A stretch of 64,000 nucleotides of DNA, from NCBI RefSeq assembly GCF_963678635.1, contig NC_087071.1, positions 18,043,613 to 18,107,612 of the forward strand, in the 5' to 3' direction. The DNA comes from Symsagittifera roscoffensis (Eukaryota > Xenacoelomorpha > Acoela > Convolutidae). The notes below the pieces were generated by a model that was given only the letters and a program-made list of their open reading frames with translations, made no database searches and was not told the origin of the DNA. Positions 11,300 to 22,674 of this stretch are shown in pieces; positions within the stretch are counted from its first letter, which is position 1, and every line of letters begins with the position of its first letter. The position numbers were made by a program, and so were the translations under genes.

Positions 11300-11560
11300 A
11301 AAAATGAAGGTTGGATTTTTCAGAAAAATGATATAACTTCAAAAAAGTTTCCCGGGTTGACAAAAAATGGTTATCATACATTTTTCATTTGTGAAAAAAA
11401 TGCTTATTATACTCTTTCATACAATTTCATAGAGCAAAAGTATATGTATGAAAATAGCAAAATAGGCATTTTTTACATATATGAAATTGTATGATAAGCA
11501 TTTTTCCATGCTATGAAATTGTATAATAAGCATATTTTCCATAAATAAAAACTCAAAAAA
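11300..11560. repeat. Palindrome-rich repeat with ATGCTTATCATACAATTTC words
   Basis: The word ATGCTTATCATACAATTTCATA and its reverse complement alternate several times. A CCCGGGTTGACA-like edge lies at about 11,350. Related stretches are at 12,050-12,170, 31,440-31,670 and around 33,170-33,240 (TGTCAACCGGG edge). It is probably a foldback or MITE family. Confidence 0.45.
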
Positions 11561-12049
11561 ATTTTGTTTCGAAATTTCGTGTTTCAACCGAAACACTAAC
11601 CAAGGATTTTTTGTCATGAGAAAACCCAGAGTGTACCTGGCAGTTACCACACAGATAAACTGCATTTGGTGGTTTTTAAGGGTTACATTTGCAAAGGAGG
11701 ATCCCATTCTCTTTTATGTGCTCAAAGATGTATAATTTTGATTTTTTTTTTGCAATCTGGTTTGTAACCTTCAAGGAAATAGTTTCAGTCTGCTCGGTTT
11801 TCTGGAAAATTGATGACTCTATTGATTTTCAGACGGAAAATTCTCGACGTTGTTTGAATATATAAAATATTACGCATGACATAAAATTAAATCCTTTTTT
11901 TATAAACATGTCTCCAGCTAGCGAATTTTTACAAACTTTTAACCATGACTTTTTTTAGATCTTTGAGTTAAAGTTTAGGCATTTTATAATTTTCTTGAAA
12001 CAAACGTCTCAATTTTTTCTTGGAACAAATTTTTTAATTCAAATAACGC

Positions 12050-12170
12050 GGGTTGACTTCCATAGTAGAAAAATGCTTATCATACAGTTTCATATATAAA
12101 GTCTATGGAAAAAATGCTTATCATACAATTTTCATGTATGAAAATTATAAAATAATCATTTTGTCATAGA
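12050..12170. repeat. Second copy of the ATGCTTATCATAC repeat
   Basis: Begins with CGCGGGTTGACTTCCATAG and carries the ATGCTTATCATACAGTTTCAT words seen at 11,300-11,560 and 31,440-31,670. Confidence 0.45.
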
Positions 12171-12562
12171 AAAAATAAAATTTTCAAAAATCACCAGAAA
12201 ACTTGTCTGGGTAACTTTAAATAGATTTAAATAAGTATATCTATGATAGAAGGCATATTGGCAATCAAAAACATAATTTCAATTTCAGTCAGAAAAATGC
12301 TTTCAAAAAATGCTATTCAAAAAGTTACTTTTTTGGTTTATAATTCCATGGGAAATTGTTAAAATTAACTTTTATGGCTACCCGTACCGAGAAAATTGTT
12401 TATTTCTAACCTGAAATACTTTGTATCTAATCTAATTTCTGGTCAGAAATTCTTTTTGAAATGTTTAAGTAAAGCATGGATTTTCTTTTAATACTTTATT
12501 TCTTATTCTAATTCGATCACAAATTAGCTAAATCTAGGCAACTTCTAGCTAGAAAAAAGTCT

Positions 12563-12640
12563 CCTAGTGGTGCTCGATTCCGCGCCCTTCTGATTGCTAT
12601 ACACTTGCTCTATCCACTTGGCTACATCACTTGTTGGTTT
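12563..12640 (-). repeat. tRNA-derived SINE-like segment
   Basis: On the minus strand it reads GATGTAGCCAAGTGGATAGA, a good A-box region, followed about 35 bases later by a degraded B box (GGAATCGAGCACC). There is no acceptor stem, so it is not an intact tRNA gene. Confidence 0.45.
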
Positions 12641-13059
12641 TACAAGTTTTAGGAGAATAACAATGTTATAACAAGTGTAAGTTTAAAAGTTTGCATTGTA
12701 TTCGCTACTGCTATTGTGTATACTCGAATCATGTTTATCTCGTTGCGGTTGAGCAGTTAACTGATTTCTGGTTATTTCTTTCGAGAAACTGTTGGTTTCT
12801 AAACCAGAAAAGAAATAGATCACTTCTGCACGGAAAATACGAGAAAACTAGGCTAGATAATCTACATAGAATTTCTATCTAGAAAAACAGCTTCCGTTCG
12901 GTACGGGCTTTGTATCTGAGGATTGATAAAAGCCTGAATTAAATTATAATTGGTTCGCATTCATGTTCATTAGCTTTTTGGAAATATTTTTGATTACATC
13001 TTTTTTGCCGTATAGAGCTTCTTTACAACTATACTTCAACTTCAAAGGAACAGGTCAAC

Positions 13060-13270
13060 ATATACGGACTAGGACGAGTGGATTAGGCATGCTACTCTGA
13101 AAAAGAGGGTCATGTGTTCGAATCCCGCTTCGGTAACGGTTGGAGGGATCATTCTCAAGGTGGGACAGGCTACGCCGAAAAGGACGACACCCCCTCCAAC
13201 AGGGTTGGTTCTGCACTGAGTAGGACCGGGGGTAAACAAAACACATGCGGAATAATCTTGTCAAAGATTG
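13060..13270 (+). repeat. tRNA-derived SINE with tRNA-like head and GC-richer body
   Basis: The head GACGAGTGGATTAGGC (A-box-like) is followed by GTGTTCGAATCCCGC (good B box). The body that follows (to about 13,270) is clearly more GC-rich than its surroundings. The head lacks pairing acceptor stems. Confidence 0.5.
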
Positions 13271-13540
13271 TTTGCCTGTGGTACCTTTTTTTCAAATTAT
13301 GAGTGTTTGAATGTGGGTCAACATTGAATTTTAAAAAAATCAATTGGAACTACAATCGCGTGTTCAACAATAATCTGTTTACTTCAATATATCTGCCTAT
13401 GTTGAACCAATAAACAACACACATTTTTTTGGGACCGTTTAATAACAAAAAAATTGTATACCCAGTGAAGATATCAATATGCATGAATTAAATCAATGTA
13501 ACTTTAACTAACTTGCGATCAATTGCAGTAAAATTCGTAC

Positions 13541-14047
13541 AAAATTAACGGAATGTTTGTGCTCGGGTGGGATTTTTTTCTTCAGACAAATTTCGACTTT
13601 CTAGCTGGCCATTTTTCACCGAATTGTTTGATATCTTTCAAAAGTTATTTTTGTCCTGAGCTTATATTTGAAAAGATATTTCACCTGTGATTTTTTGTCG
13701 TAAATTTATGGGGGTTTAAAAAATGCCATTTTGGCCAATTTGGGACAATTAACGCGCGATATATTTCGCGCCATTAACGCGTAAGCGGAGATTTAATCCG
13801 TCTTTAAAATTGTTCCAAATTGGTTGAAAGAAGCATATTTGCCTTAATTGATTTGTTACAAGGAGCCAACAATATCCTTCTGTACTTTATATGGCGTGTG
13901 GGGGGATGATTTTCATTAAAAAAATCGAATTTTAGAAAAAAAAATCATTTTGTTTCAGTTCATTTAATTTTTCATGTTATTACTACTCCATAGACCTTAA
14001 AAGGCAGTCGGAACATTCAGGGCCTCGCCCTGATACGAGCAGTCTTG
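13541..14047 (+). mobile_element. Helitron-like nonautonomous element, copy 1 (most complete)
   Basis: The 3' end has the hairpin TCAGGGCCTCGCCCTGA, then 10 bases, then CTTG followed by host T. This is the classical Helitron 3' signature (hairpin about 10 nt before CTRR, insertion next to T). The interior shares with the other copies a CTAGCTGGCCATTTTTCACC segment, GGCCAATTTGGGACAATTAA, and the palindrome GCGCGATATATTTCGCGC. There is no coding capacity. The 5' end is near AATTAACGGAATGTTTGTGC, but a TC start is not certain. Confidence 0.6.
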
Positions 14048-14215
14048 TTTTAATTCGCTAACATTTATAATATCAAGCAATCTACATATTTGCTCAATGT
14101 TGAGAAAATTCAAATACTCGTTAATGACCGGGCTCGAATAAAATAATTATTCTTAATGCTTCCAAATGGGAAGTTTCTATGTAGTCATTGTTTCATCAAA
14201 CTGTTTAGATACTAA

Positions 14216-14348
14216 CTATTGAACCGCAAATAGCTTCGTAGACATGCTCATTGACCTCATCATTCCTGTGGCTGCAGTACCACACATTCCACCCGATATC
14301 AAGGGTTTCGAGAAACTTTCAATATCGGTCAGACTCAATCCAAGAACG
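14216..14348 (-). CDS. Alpha/beta-hydrolase-like gene, probable last exon
   Basis: The acceptor TTTTTACAG|C follows a phase-2 donor in the previous exon (15,071), completing a Ser codon. The frame then reads 43 further codons, including ESFSKPLISGGMCGTAATGM, to TAG at 14,216-14,218. In alpha/beta-hydrolases the acid and histidine of the triad lie after the nucleophile. I see no clear candidate pair here, so the true C-terminus may be missing. A donor at the word ATGAG|GTCAAT inside this exon is an alternative. Confidence 0.45.
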
Positions 14349-15070
14349 CTGTAAAAACAGATATTTAGAACAAAGCATATAATGGTAGTTTAAGTAGAGC
14401 TATTTTTTTCAAAAAAAAAACAGACAACTATATGAAGCATTCGAAATTGTTTAATAAGGGCGTTTTTCTTATAATGAATGTTTCATTGTTTCAAAAAGTC
14501 AGGAATACACCATAAAAAAGTGTTAAAATCAGTTACACTTTACAAAAAATCTACTTCCGTAAATATTTTTCGATCCAAAGAGCAACGAAAGAACTCCAAA
14601 ATGGCGTTAAATTTATCCATTAAAAGTTAAAGTGCTCAATCACACCGAAAGTGTTGGGAAAAACTTTTTCTAAATTACCTTTCAATGTATTACCTTGTTT
14701 TTTAAGTTTATACTGTGGTTAGTTCTGGAATAAAATAGAATGTTGTAAAAATTGAGTTATCTTTCATCTAAAAAAAACGAAAATTCAGTTTCAACAACTT
14801 ACGTAACAAACAGAAAAAATGATTATCTGGCAATTGGAAATTTGGTGAGTATCTGATAAGCTGGAAGTTTTTTTCTGTTTAGTCTTACAAAATAAGTCGT
14901 GACTTAAGTTAAATTTTGGTTTCACTTACTCTTTTATACAATGTTATGAAGTTTTTGACCAAAAAACTAATCGCAATTGTAAGAGCAGTTGATTGTTAAA
15001 AAGCAACGTAAAAGCAGGGTAATTTTAGATGAGACATTCTCATAAAATTGTTTTGTGAAAAGCTGCTGAC

Positions 15071-15399
15071 CTGGATTTATAGCCTGGAACAATTGTTTCG
15101 TAGACTGGGTATGGACGAGGGGAAGTTTTATCACAATAATTTTTTTCACGAAGAAATTCTCGAAAGTGCTTGGCCGAGATTTTTCCGAGTCCAGGAATGT
15201 TGTAAAATGGCTCTCCTTTATCTTTGCATAGCTCCTCTAGCTTTTCACCAACTGCACTGCCTTTCCAAGGAGCTTGAATGGAAAACCATCGGCTGGAATT
15301 TTTCTGTAGCGTGCATTGTTTGGTGGCCAAAGTAGCTACAAATAACAAATTTCCCATCGAGTGCGTAAAAATAATTTTGCTTTTGATTGGTAGATTCAC
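15071..15399 (-). CDS. Alpha/beta-hydrolase-like gene, nucleophile-elbow exon
   Basis: The acceptor is ATTTTTAG|GTG and the donor CCAG|GTCAGC. The exon is 329 nt, entering in phase 0 and leaving in phase 2. Near its start it encodes SKIIFTHSMGNLLFVATLA, a beta strand leading into a G/T-H-S-M-G-N nucleophile elbow (catalytic Ser within HSMGN), then SSRWFSIQAPWKGSAVGEKL and cysteines that could pair. With the preceding exon (HGTG oxyanion-type motif) this gives the order expected of a secreted lipase- or esterase-like alpha/beta-hydrolase. The substrate cannot be told from sequence. The adjoining exon-exon phase (0 to 0) supports the join. Confidence 0.6.
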
Positions 15400-15912
15400 C
15401 TAAAAATATAGAAAATCTATCTGTTAAAAAGCTAAAAGCCCAATCAGGTTCTGAAACAGGTTGTATAGTTTGAACTATAGACGTCAACAATGTTGTTACA
15501 TAACTCATTAACAAAAAAGTAGTATGGAAATTAGCCAAAATTAGTAGAAGAATTGAAAGAATCGTAGTAAACCAAAAAGTTTTATTAGATGGTACCATTT
15601 TGCACTACGTAGTTACTGTCAGCCAAAATATATTAAACAACTTAAAAAAAGACAATTTCAAATATTCTCAACGACTTTTAAATTTTGAATTAACTTCTAT
15701 GTTACCAATCAATTCCGACACAAAAATTTCTCTAATGTTTATCCTTGTCATCTCAATCTCTTAAAATTATTTCAACCAAAATTTCCGCCTTGAAATAAAA
15801 TTTATATTCTAGATTTTTATTCTGGATAAAAGAATTATAAAGATTTCTCATGAGCGATTCACTTGCAATGTTCCATCGATAAATAATTGTTTGACGGTAC
15901 AAATTTTGCAAA

Positions 15913-16350
15913 CAAGACCACCCATATCAGGGCGGAGCCTTGAATATCCCGACTGCCTTTCAAGGTCTATGGAGCAGTAATGACACGAAAAAAAATGTAT
16001 CAAAAAAACCAAAATTTGATATTTTTTGTGAAAATCATCCCCCCACACGCCAAAATACAAAAGGATATAATTCGCTCCTTTTAACAAATCAATTATGGCA
16101 AACAAAAGTCGTTCAACCAATTTAGAACTATTTCTAAGACGGATTAAATCCTCGCTTACGCGTAAATAGGGCGAAATATATCGTGCCTTAATTTTCCCGA
16201 ATTGGCCAAAATGGCTATCTGTAAACACCCATAACTTAACGAAAAATGATCACAGGTGAAATCTTGTTTCAAAATTAAGCTAAGGACTACAATACTCTAA
16301 TAATATTTTAAAATTCTGTCAAAAATGGCTGGTTAAAAACATTCCTTTAT
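15913..16350 (-). mobile_element. Helitron-like element, copy 2
   Basis: On the minus strand it ends with a TCAAGGCTCCGCCCTGA hairpin and CTTG|T at 15,913. The core contains GGCCAATTCGGG and TTAACGCGTAAGC-type words shared with copy 1. Confidence 0.6.
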
Positions 16351-16959
16351 TTTTGTTAGAGATGTTCGAAACTTCTTTCAGTGTTTTGAACACTCCATTC
16401 TGATTGCATTATATTAATATTCCAGGAATTGGTTCCTCCGTCATAGGTGACTGATTATTTCAAGCATGTTTGTCTGCTGGCTTGTTTGACACGTTTCTAC
16501 ATCAGTGCCGAATCGGAAAACTTAAAATGGAAACAAATTGTGGAAATCACAATAACGTGGAACAACATGGAAAACAAAATTTCGGTCGACAGCTTTGAAC
16601 ATAGTTTTCAATACTTTTTAAAATTATTCCAAGGTTTTTCATGAGTGATCAGAGTGGTTAAATTTTAAAAGACTACCAGAGAGTCTTCGAGCAAATTTGA
16701 AAATAAACAACCTCAGCGCAATACACTGGTTCACATTTTGGGTCTGCTCATTTTTTGGTCAAAAATTTTGGCCAAGCTTTTGTTCAAAATTCAACAAAAA
16801 TAACTTGCCAAAGAAAAAGCAATAGTTGCAAAGTTTATCTAGAACCGATGGTAATTTCAGACAAACTTTTATGAAACTTTAAGAATGACAAATATTCAAC
16901 GGTGATCCATGTCTTGACTGTTACTCATTTAAGTATGGGGTCTAGGAAATTAGACGACA

Positions 16960-17215
16960 AGCAAATTAGGCGGCTGTAAAAAAAACGTTAATAGCGCAAA
17001 ATGTATCGTGTTAATTGTCCCAAATTGGCCAAAATGGCAGTTTTAAACCCGCATAACTTTACGAAAAATGATCACAATTAAAACATCTTTCCAAATTTGA
17101 GCTCAGGGCAACAATAGCTTTTGAAAATATAAAAACAATTCGGTGAAAAATGGCCAGCTAGAAGTCGAATCATGTCAGAATAAAAAAAAACCACCCGAGC
17201 ACAAATATTCCGTTA
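16960..17215 (-). mobile_element. Helitron-like element, copy 3 (5' part only)
   Basis: Reverse complement of the left half of the family, from CGGAATATTTGTGCTCGGG to the GGGACAATTAA core. The terminal hairpin and CTTG are missing. Confidence 0.5.
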
Positions 17216-18179
17216 CTTTCGTTACTTAAAGCGGAACAAAAAGGCATCAGAGAAAAGCCAGTAATTCAACTTTGCCATTTTTAATTCTCTGGCAGAGATT
17301 GTGGAAAGTTTATTTTTCATTTATAGTAACGTGTATTCTGTAGTTGTTGTCGAATTTTCTATAGATCATTTGTTTGATTTTTAATTAATTTTTAATCTAT
17401 TGTAATCAATTTATAGAATTTAATAAGTATAAATAACTCAATTTTCAAAAAGGAGAATTTGTTTCATTTTTGACATTTCATGTTTATTTTAAATTGGCTA
17501 GTTATCATATTAATTCAGTTTTTGATTATCCTACAACAATACTTGTAGCATAGATCTACTTTAAGTGGTCATGGATAGTATTAAGGACATGATATTCCAC
17601 AGAGACGAGAAGGATGGTAAAAATGGCTAGACCGATAAGATGATGCCGATTGGTAAATGAAAAACTGTCTCCAACTTAAATTTCAAACATTATTAAAACC
17701 TAGATTCCACCCAAAACACACTCTGAAAGTTTGATGAATTTCAAATGACACATAAGAAGTGAAAACGAGCACGGTGCTCAGAAGCACAGCTCTTTTCCAA
17801 ATGGTTTAAGGTAAATTAAACCGGTTGAAATCACCTGTTTTCTACAAATCGATATCATGGGGTTGGTTTTTTAAAAATCGAAAAATATTTCAAACTTTTT
17901 TTATTGGATCGACTAAGCTTGAGCTGGATGTGTTTATTTACTAGATAATTTTTGCTGGGAAAAATTTCTTCACGCGCAGCCAAAAAAAATTTTTTTATGG
18001 GAAAGTCCAAAAAAAACTATTTTAAAAAAACTGTTCTTGAAAAAAAATAGTATAAAATAATTTTTAAAAAAAGGTTTTTCATTTGGACAACTTCTGCAGA
18101 GTAAGAAAAAAATTTTAAATTCAGTTAAATTTTACCAGCAAAATTGGTGCACCAGTAAGAAAATTGTTTGTCTCCTGCT

Positions 18180-18583
18180 CAAAACTTTCAGGCTCAAATT
18201 TGAAAAGATTTTTCTCCCACAATCGTTTTCGTAAAGTTATGAGGGCTTTATGAATTGCCAATTTTGCAAGTTTGGGAAAATTAACACGCAATTTATTTCG
18301 TGCTATTAACGCGTAAGCGGAGGTTCAATCCGTCTAAAATTCGTTTCCAATTGAATTGAGGCAGACTAAGTGCTCGATTCGATACTGCTTAGTATATTGC
18401 TTCGTATACTTTAAAAAACTGGTGGGCGAGTGTTGGGGGAAGGGGGTCAGATGAAGGGGGTTACGGGAAGGGGTTTTGTGATTAAAAACTCAATAAAAAT
18501 GTCGCTGTTTTTTTATTCATTTTTATTTAAAAAACATGCAGTCGGGATATTCAGGGCTTCGTTCTGATACGAGCAGTCTTTTT
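18180..18583 (+). mobile_element. Helitron-like element, copy 4
   Basis: Core words TTAACACGCAATTTATTTCG and TTAACGCGTAAGCGGAGG, then TTCAGGGCTTCGTTCTGA (hairpin with mismatches). The end is mutated to GCAGTCTTTT. It abuts copy 5 head to tail. Confidence 0.5.
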
Positions 18584-18595
18584 GTTCGACTTTCG

Positions 18596-19114
18596 ATACG
18601 AAATTAACGGAATATTTGTGCTCGGATGGGCTTTTTTTTCTTTAGACAAATTTCGACTTTCTAGCTGGCCATTTTTCACCGAATTGATTTATATATTTCA
18701 AAAGCTATTGTTGTCCTGAGCTTAAATTTGAAAAGATATTTCATCATTGTGATCGTTTTTTGTAAAGTTATGGTTGTTTACAGATAGCCATTTTGGCCAA
18801 TTCGGGACAATTAAGGCACGATATATTTCGCCCTATTTACGCGTAAGCGGAGAGTTAATTCTTCTTAGAAATTGTTCCAAATTGATTGAAAGAAGCTTAT
18901 TTGCCATAATTGATTGTCACATGGTGCGAAATCTATCCTTTTGTACTTGATATGGCGTATGGGGGGATTATTTTCATTAAAAATTTCAAATTTCAGAAAA
19001 AAAGTTTTCATTTTGTTTTTTTTTTACATTTAATTGTTTAATGTCATTACTGCTCCATAAACCTTAAAAGGCAGTGGGAACATTCAGGGCTTTGCCCTGA
19101 TTCCAGCAGTCTTG
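18596..19114 (+). mobile_element. Helitron-like element, copy 5
   Basis: Nearly full length: CGGAATATTTGTGCTCGG at the left, the AGCTGGCCATTTTTCACC segment, the core, then hairpin TCAGGGCTTTGCCCTGA and CTTG|T at 19,111-19,114. It ends 19 bp before the splice donor of the hydrolase exon (minus strand). Confidence 0.6.
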
Positions 19115-19133
19115 TTTGTTTTTCAAAGCTTAC

Positions 19134-19340
19134 GCCTCCTGCAGCAAATTGGCAGATGTATTCGTGTAGCGTGCTGTTGTCCCTTCCGTTGTTCACTGTA
19201 TCCATATGAATAAACCTAGTAGAACACTGTTTTCCTAAAATGGAGTGTAGATTTCCCCAGTATTCTGGAAATTGTTTTCGAACAATCAATCCAGATTTTT
19301 TTAGCAGCTCTCCAGTTCCATGGATGAAAAGACACTCCTT
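19134..19340 (-). CDS. Alpha/beta-hydrolase-like gene, HGTG exon
   Basis: The acceptor is AGTGTTTCAG|AAG and the donor GGC|GTAAGC. The exon is 207 nt (69 codons), phase 0 at both ends. It encodes KECLFIHGTGELLKKSGLIV, with the HGTG motif found after the first core strand in many alpha/beta-hydrolases, then FPEYWGNLHS and HMDTVNNGRDNSTLHEYICQ, ending at FAAGG. The next exon downstream on the minus strand supplies the nucleophile elbow in frame. The region 19,440-19,740 may hold earlier exons, but their frames were not resolved. Confidence 0.6.
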
Positions 19341-19649
19341 CTGAAACACTTTTTACTTTGAGTGCAAAAGCATTAAATTTCAAAATGTATTCGGGTAAAG
19401 TTTTGGGAGAACACTGAAAGCAGTTCACAGAAAAAATCTGAAGATGACCACAATTATTAGAATGTGAACTAGCACTCATTTCCCGTGAAGAGATTTTTCA
19501 CAACAGGTATACGTGAACGGACTCTAAAAAATGATAAGAAAAAAAACTCGCGCATGATACTAGTGTATCTTGATATTTTGTTATCTGAATTACTCATGTT
19601 GTATAAATATATAAGCCAAAATATCTTCTTGAATTTATCCGAATATGCT

Positions 19650-19732
19650 ACTTTTGTATAACTTTTTATGAAATCAAAAGAGGAACAGAAATTACAAACT
19701 GCACCATGAACAAGTAACAGAACAGCAAGCAT
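19650..19732 (-). CDS. Possible signal-peptide exon of the hydrolase-like gene
   Basis: On the minus strand an ATG near 19,727 begins MLAVLLLVHGAVCNFCSSFD, a short hydrophobic leader with a plausible cleavage site after GAVC or nearby. A GTAGCA donor-like word follows after SYTK. It lies 310 bp upstream of the HGTG exon and would make the enzyme secreted. The connecting exon was not resolved. Confidence 0.3.
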
Positions 19733-20424
19733 CAATGAAAAGTACAATTGAAATTTTGGAAAGTAATAAAGTATAAAGGGTGAATTTACATTATTTACAC
19801 AGATGAAATCTATTTAAAAAACAAATCACAAGTTGAAAATTAGGTTTTTATCAATATTTTTGAATAAAAACAATAAAACATACGTAAAAATCCGAAAGCT
19901 TATTTCTCAATCTGATTTTCAATTTTCTGAGAGCAGTAAAAAGAAGACAGTAATCAGTAAACTTTCAAAAGCTGACAACGCAAAACTTAGCAGAAAAAGC
20001 AAGGACCCATATCAAACTACAGTACAGATCAAAACTTGTATTAGTTTATCAGCTTCAGTGAGTTTTCTGGCAGGATTTGGCGCTCCTATATCTTCACTCT
20101 AAGTGATTTGTTGCGAAACTCTTACGTCAGTTTGGCATTTTATAGTGAAAAACTGACAATATTTAGGTGATACAGATATAGACAAATTGATGTGATATCG
20201 TAAGATATCTAATGAATCAATTTTTTTTGTTTGAATTTTTGCTAAAATATCAATTTTAATAGTTTAGCACTTGTATACAGGGTTAAAACAAATTGTACGT
20301 GAAACTATTTTTGTTGTAAAATGACAAGGCCTAAAAAATTAAGATGAAGCCCTGAGTGCTCCAACTGACGTTTAATAAGTCAATGGAAAAACATTTTGCT
20401 AGAAATTGATCAAAAAATTTCGAA

Positions 20425-20705
20425 CAAGACTGATTGTATCAGGGCGAAGCCCTATAAATGATATGATGAAAAATTCGCTTCATAAAAATTGATTAACTTT
20501 AGAGAAAAAAAATTACGAACAAAATTTCGTAATTTTACGATCAACCATAAGTTTAGGAAAAATGATCACAATTGAAATAAATACTTTTTTAGTTTAAGTT
20601 CAAGACAACAATACCTTTGAATGATATTTTAAAAGATCCGTCAAAAACGGCTAGTTAAGAAATTGAAATTTTTCTGAAGAAAAAAGCACCAAAAAAATTA
20701 ACGCC
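20425..20705 (-). mobile_element. Helitron-like element, copy 6
   Basis: On the minus strand it ends with AGGGCTTCGCCCT hairpin and CTTG|T (20,425). It is shortened, with a diverged left part (TTCTTAACTAGCCGTTTTTGA). Confidence 0.5.
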
Positions 20706-20859
20706 CTTTAAAGCAAAACTCTTTTTTTGAGCAGTGCTCCAAATGTATACAATAAAAAGATTAAAAACGAAGTTTTTATTTTTGATTTGATTGGTTGAGA
20801 AGTCGTTGCCCGCATCCCGTTTCAAGCGTTTATAATCGACTATATTACGATTTTAGTGC

Positions 20860-21690
20860 CAGTCTTACTTAAATTGAGAAACAATCAATTTTAATCAATT
20901 AATAATTGATCATAATCTCTATTTTTAATATCAAATTATAATTAATTATAATCCATCATAACCGATTATTTATTCGTCCATTTTTCGATACAATAATAAT
21001 CAATACTAATTGATTATAATCCACAATTTTTATTCAAATTTTCAATTCATCAGTTTTGCACAAAAATCCATGATAATCCTTTTTGTTTATCCATTTTGTC
21101 TTCGAAGTTACATCTAAATTGCTTAAAATTTGTGCTTTTTGGAGACGTTGGTTCCTATGACAAATGAGAAAAATATTTTAAAGTTTTTCAATCAATTCAA
21201 TTGTATAAAGCAATTTGATGCAAATTTTAAGCTTTTAATCACCAAAACATTAGCAAATTGATTTAGTTTCATGATTAATTCGGAAGATTTATTTTTCATC
21301 TACCGCGGGAATTTTTCCACTAATATGAAAAGATCTCTATGAAACTTTGTGTTCAGATGAACCAAAGTGTACAAAAGATCTTTCTTTAAGAGATTTTTTT
21401 ATTGCCACAAAATTAATAACCCATAAGATAACATTCGAAAAAGTTTTGAATTGCCAAAATTTTGGCACACATAGCAATTTTAATCGATAATAATCGAATA
21501 TCATTGATTTTAAGGGTTTTTATTGGAACTATAAATAATTATAATCGATTATAAGAGATCATAATAACTTGGAAAATATCACGGTTATAATCAATTATAA
21601 ATCTTTTAAACACCTAAATTTTGTAAATATAATCAATTAAAATTGTCAAAAAATTCATCATAATTATCCATTAAAATCGATTACTTACGC
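20860..21690. repeat. Degenerate AATTATAAT/ATCGATTATAA repeat tract
   Basis: Words such as ATTATAATCGATTATAA, AATCAATTATAAT and their complements recur many times at irregular spacing. No gene is visible. Confidence 0.5.
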
Positions 21691-21699
21691 CTACACTTG

Positions 21700-22630
21700 G
21701 ATGCGGGAAATTGAACTTTTTTTTGCGTTTGGTTGCTAGTCTTCATTGTAGAGTTTCTCAAATACTTTCTTTTGGCTCAAACTGCAAGTCGATAAATAAA
21801 CCAATCAAAACTGTTTCTACTCAAAACCCGCTATGCAAAACAAAGATTAAAAGATGCTTCCTTCAGTTTCTGGTTCTGTTCAATGAAGTTTTTTTCTTTT
21901 ATGAAAATAATCTTTAACCCCAAAGTTTTAATTCATTAATTCATTTTGAAAATTGTTTTTAGTTGTCAAGGATTTGCTTGTATTGATAACAAAATGAACC
22001 TGTGCAAGTTTTTAATCGTGCAATAGTATTTTTCTTGTCAGATTTTGAAATTGGGTTTCTGTTCTCTGCGGTGGATCTGAAGCCTTAATGAACTTGTTCA
22101 CTAATTGTTGCAGCATAAGCTCAGTTGGGTGTGTACACAAGGCCTGCAACCAATTCTATTGGTTTATGAAGGTTACAGGAACGGCCACAGTTAGTCGAAA
22201 GATCAGTAACAAAATGAACAATTTCAAGAAATTTGTAAAATCTGGATTAAAATGAATAGCGATTTTTTGGACCCAAAGTATTACAATGTTAACTGTAATC
22301 TGATCAAATGAAGTTATATTGGCCTCAACTGAACAATCTTGCTCTGATTGGTTCCCCTTTCACTTCACTCAATCGCAACTGTTTCACGAACCCACAATTT
22401 GTAGACGTACAATTACTTCAATATTCTGCTAACAAAGTTTTATTTGAAGTGTTTATTTGTTATAAACCTTAGCAATTTCAAAAAAATTTTATTTTGCATA
22501 ATTGGTGCAATGTTTGCAACATCATGCAATTGTTTGTTTTCCGTTTGTTTTCCTCTCGAGTTCAAATTATTTCTGTAAATACATGATGTGTATTTTTGTA
22601 TAAAACCATGAATTTGTTTTGACTCTTGAG
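21700..22630. other. No gene seen
   Basis: AT-rich unique-looking sequence with only short frames on both strands. Confidence 0.4.
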
Positions 22631-22634
22631 AAAA

Positions 22635-22674
22635 ATATCATATCTGTCTTTTGAGAGGACAGATATGATATGAA
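22635..22674. other. Perfect 14-bp inverted repeat
   Basis: ATATCATATCTGTC and its reverse complement GACAGATATGATAT are separated by a 9-10 base loop. Confidence 0.8.

Larger units (their letters stand above)
15400..19133 (-). other. Intron of the hydrolase-like gene, filled with Helitron-like copies
   Basis: A 3.7-kb intron between the exons at 15,071-15,399 and 19,134-19,340. It holds Helitron-like copies 2 to 5 in both orientations. The rest is AT-rich without a recognised gene. Confidence 0.5.

Noticed and set aside
13060-13140. Functional tRNA gene
   Set aside because: A and B boxes are present but acceptor and anticodon stems do not pair; a SINE head fits better. The same holds for 12,563, 54,125 and 58,110.
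15048-15598. Other frames over the hydrolase exon (plus 15,048-15,335; minus 15,245-15,598)
   Set aside because: They conflict with the frame that carries THSMGN and the consistent splice phases. The minus frame starting MVPSNKTFWFTTIL has a hydrophobic start but uses the exon in the wrong frame.
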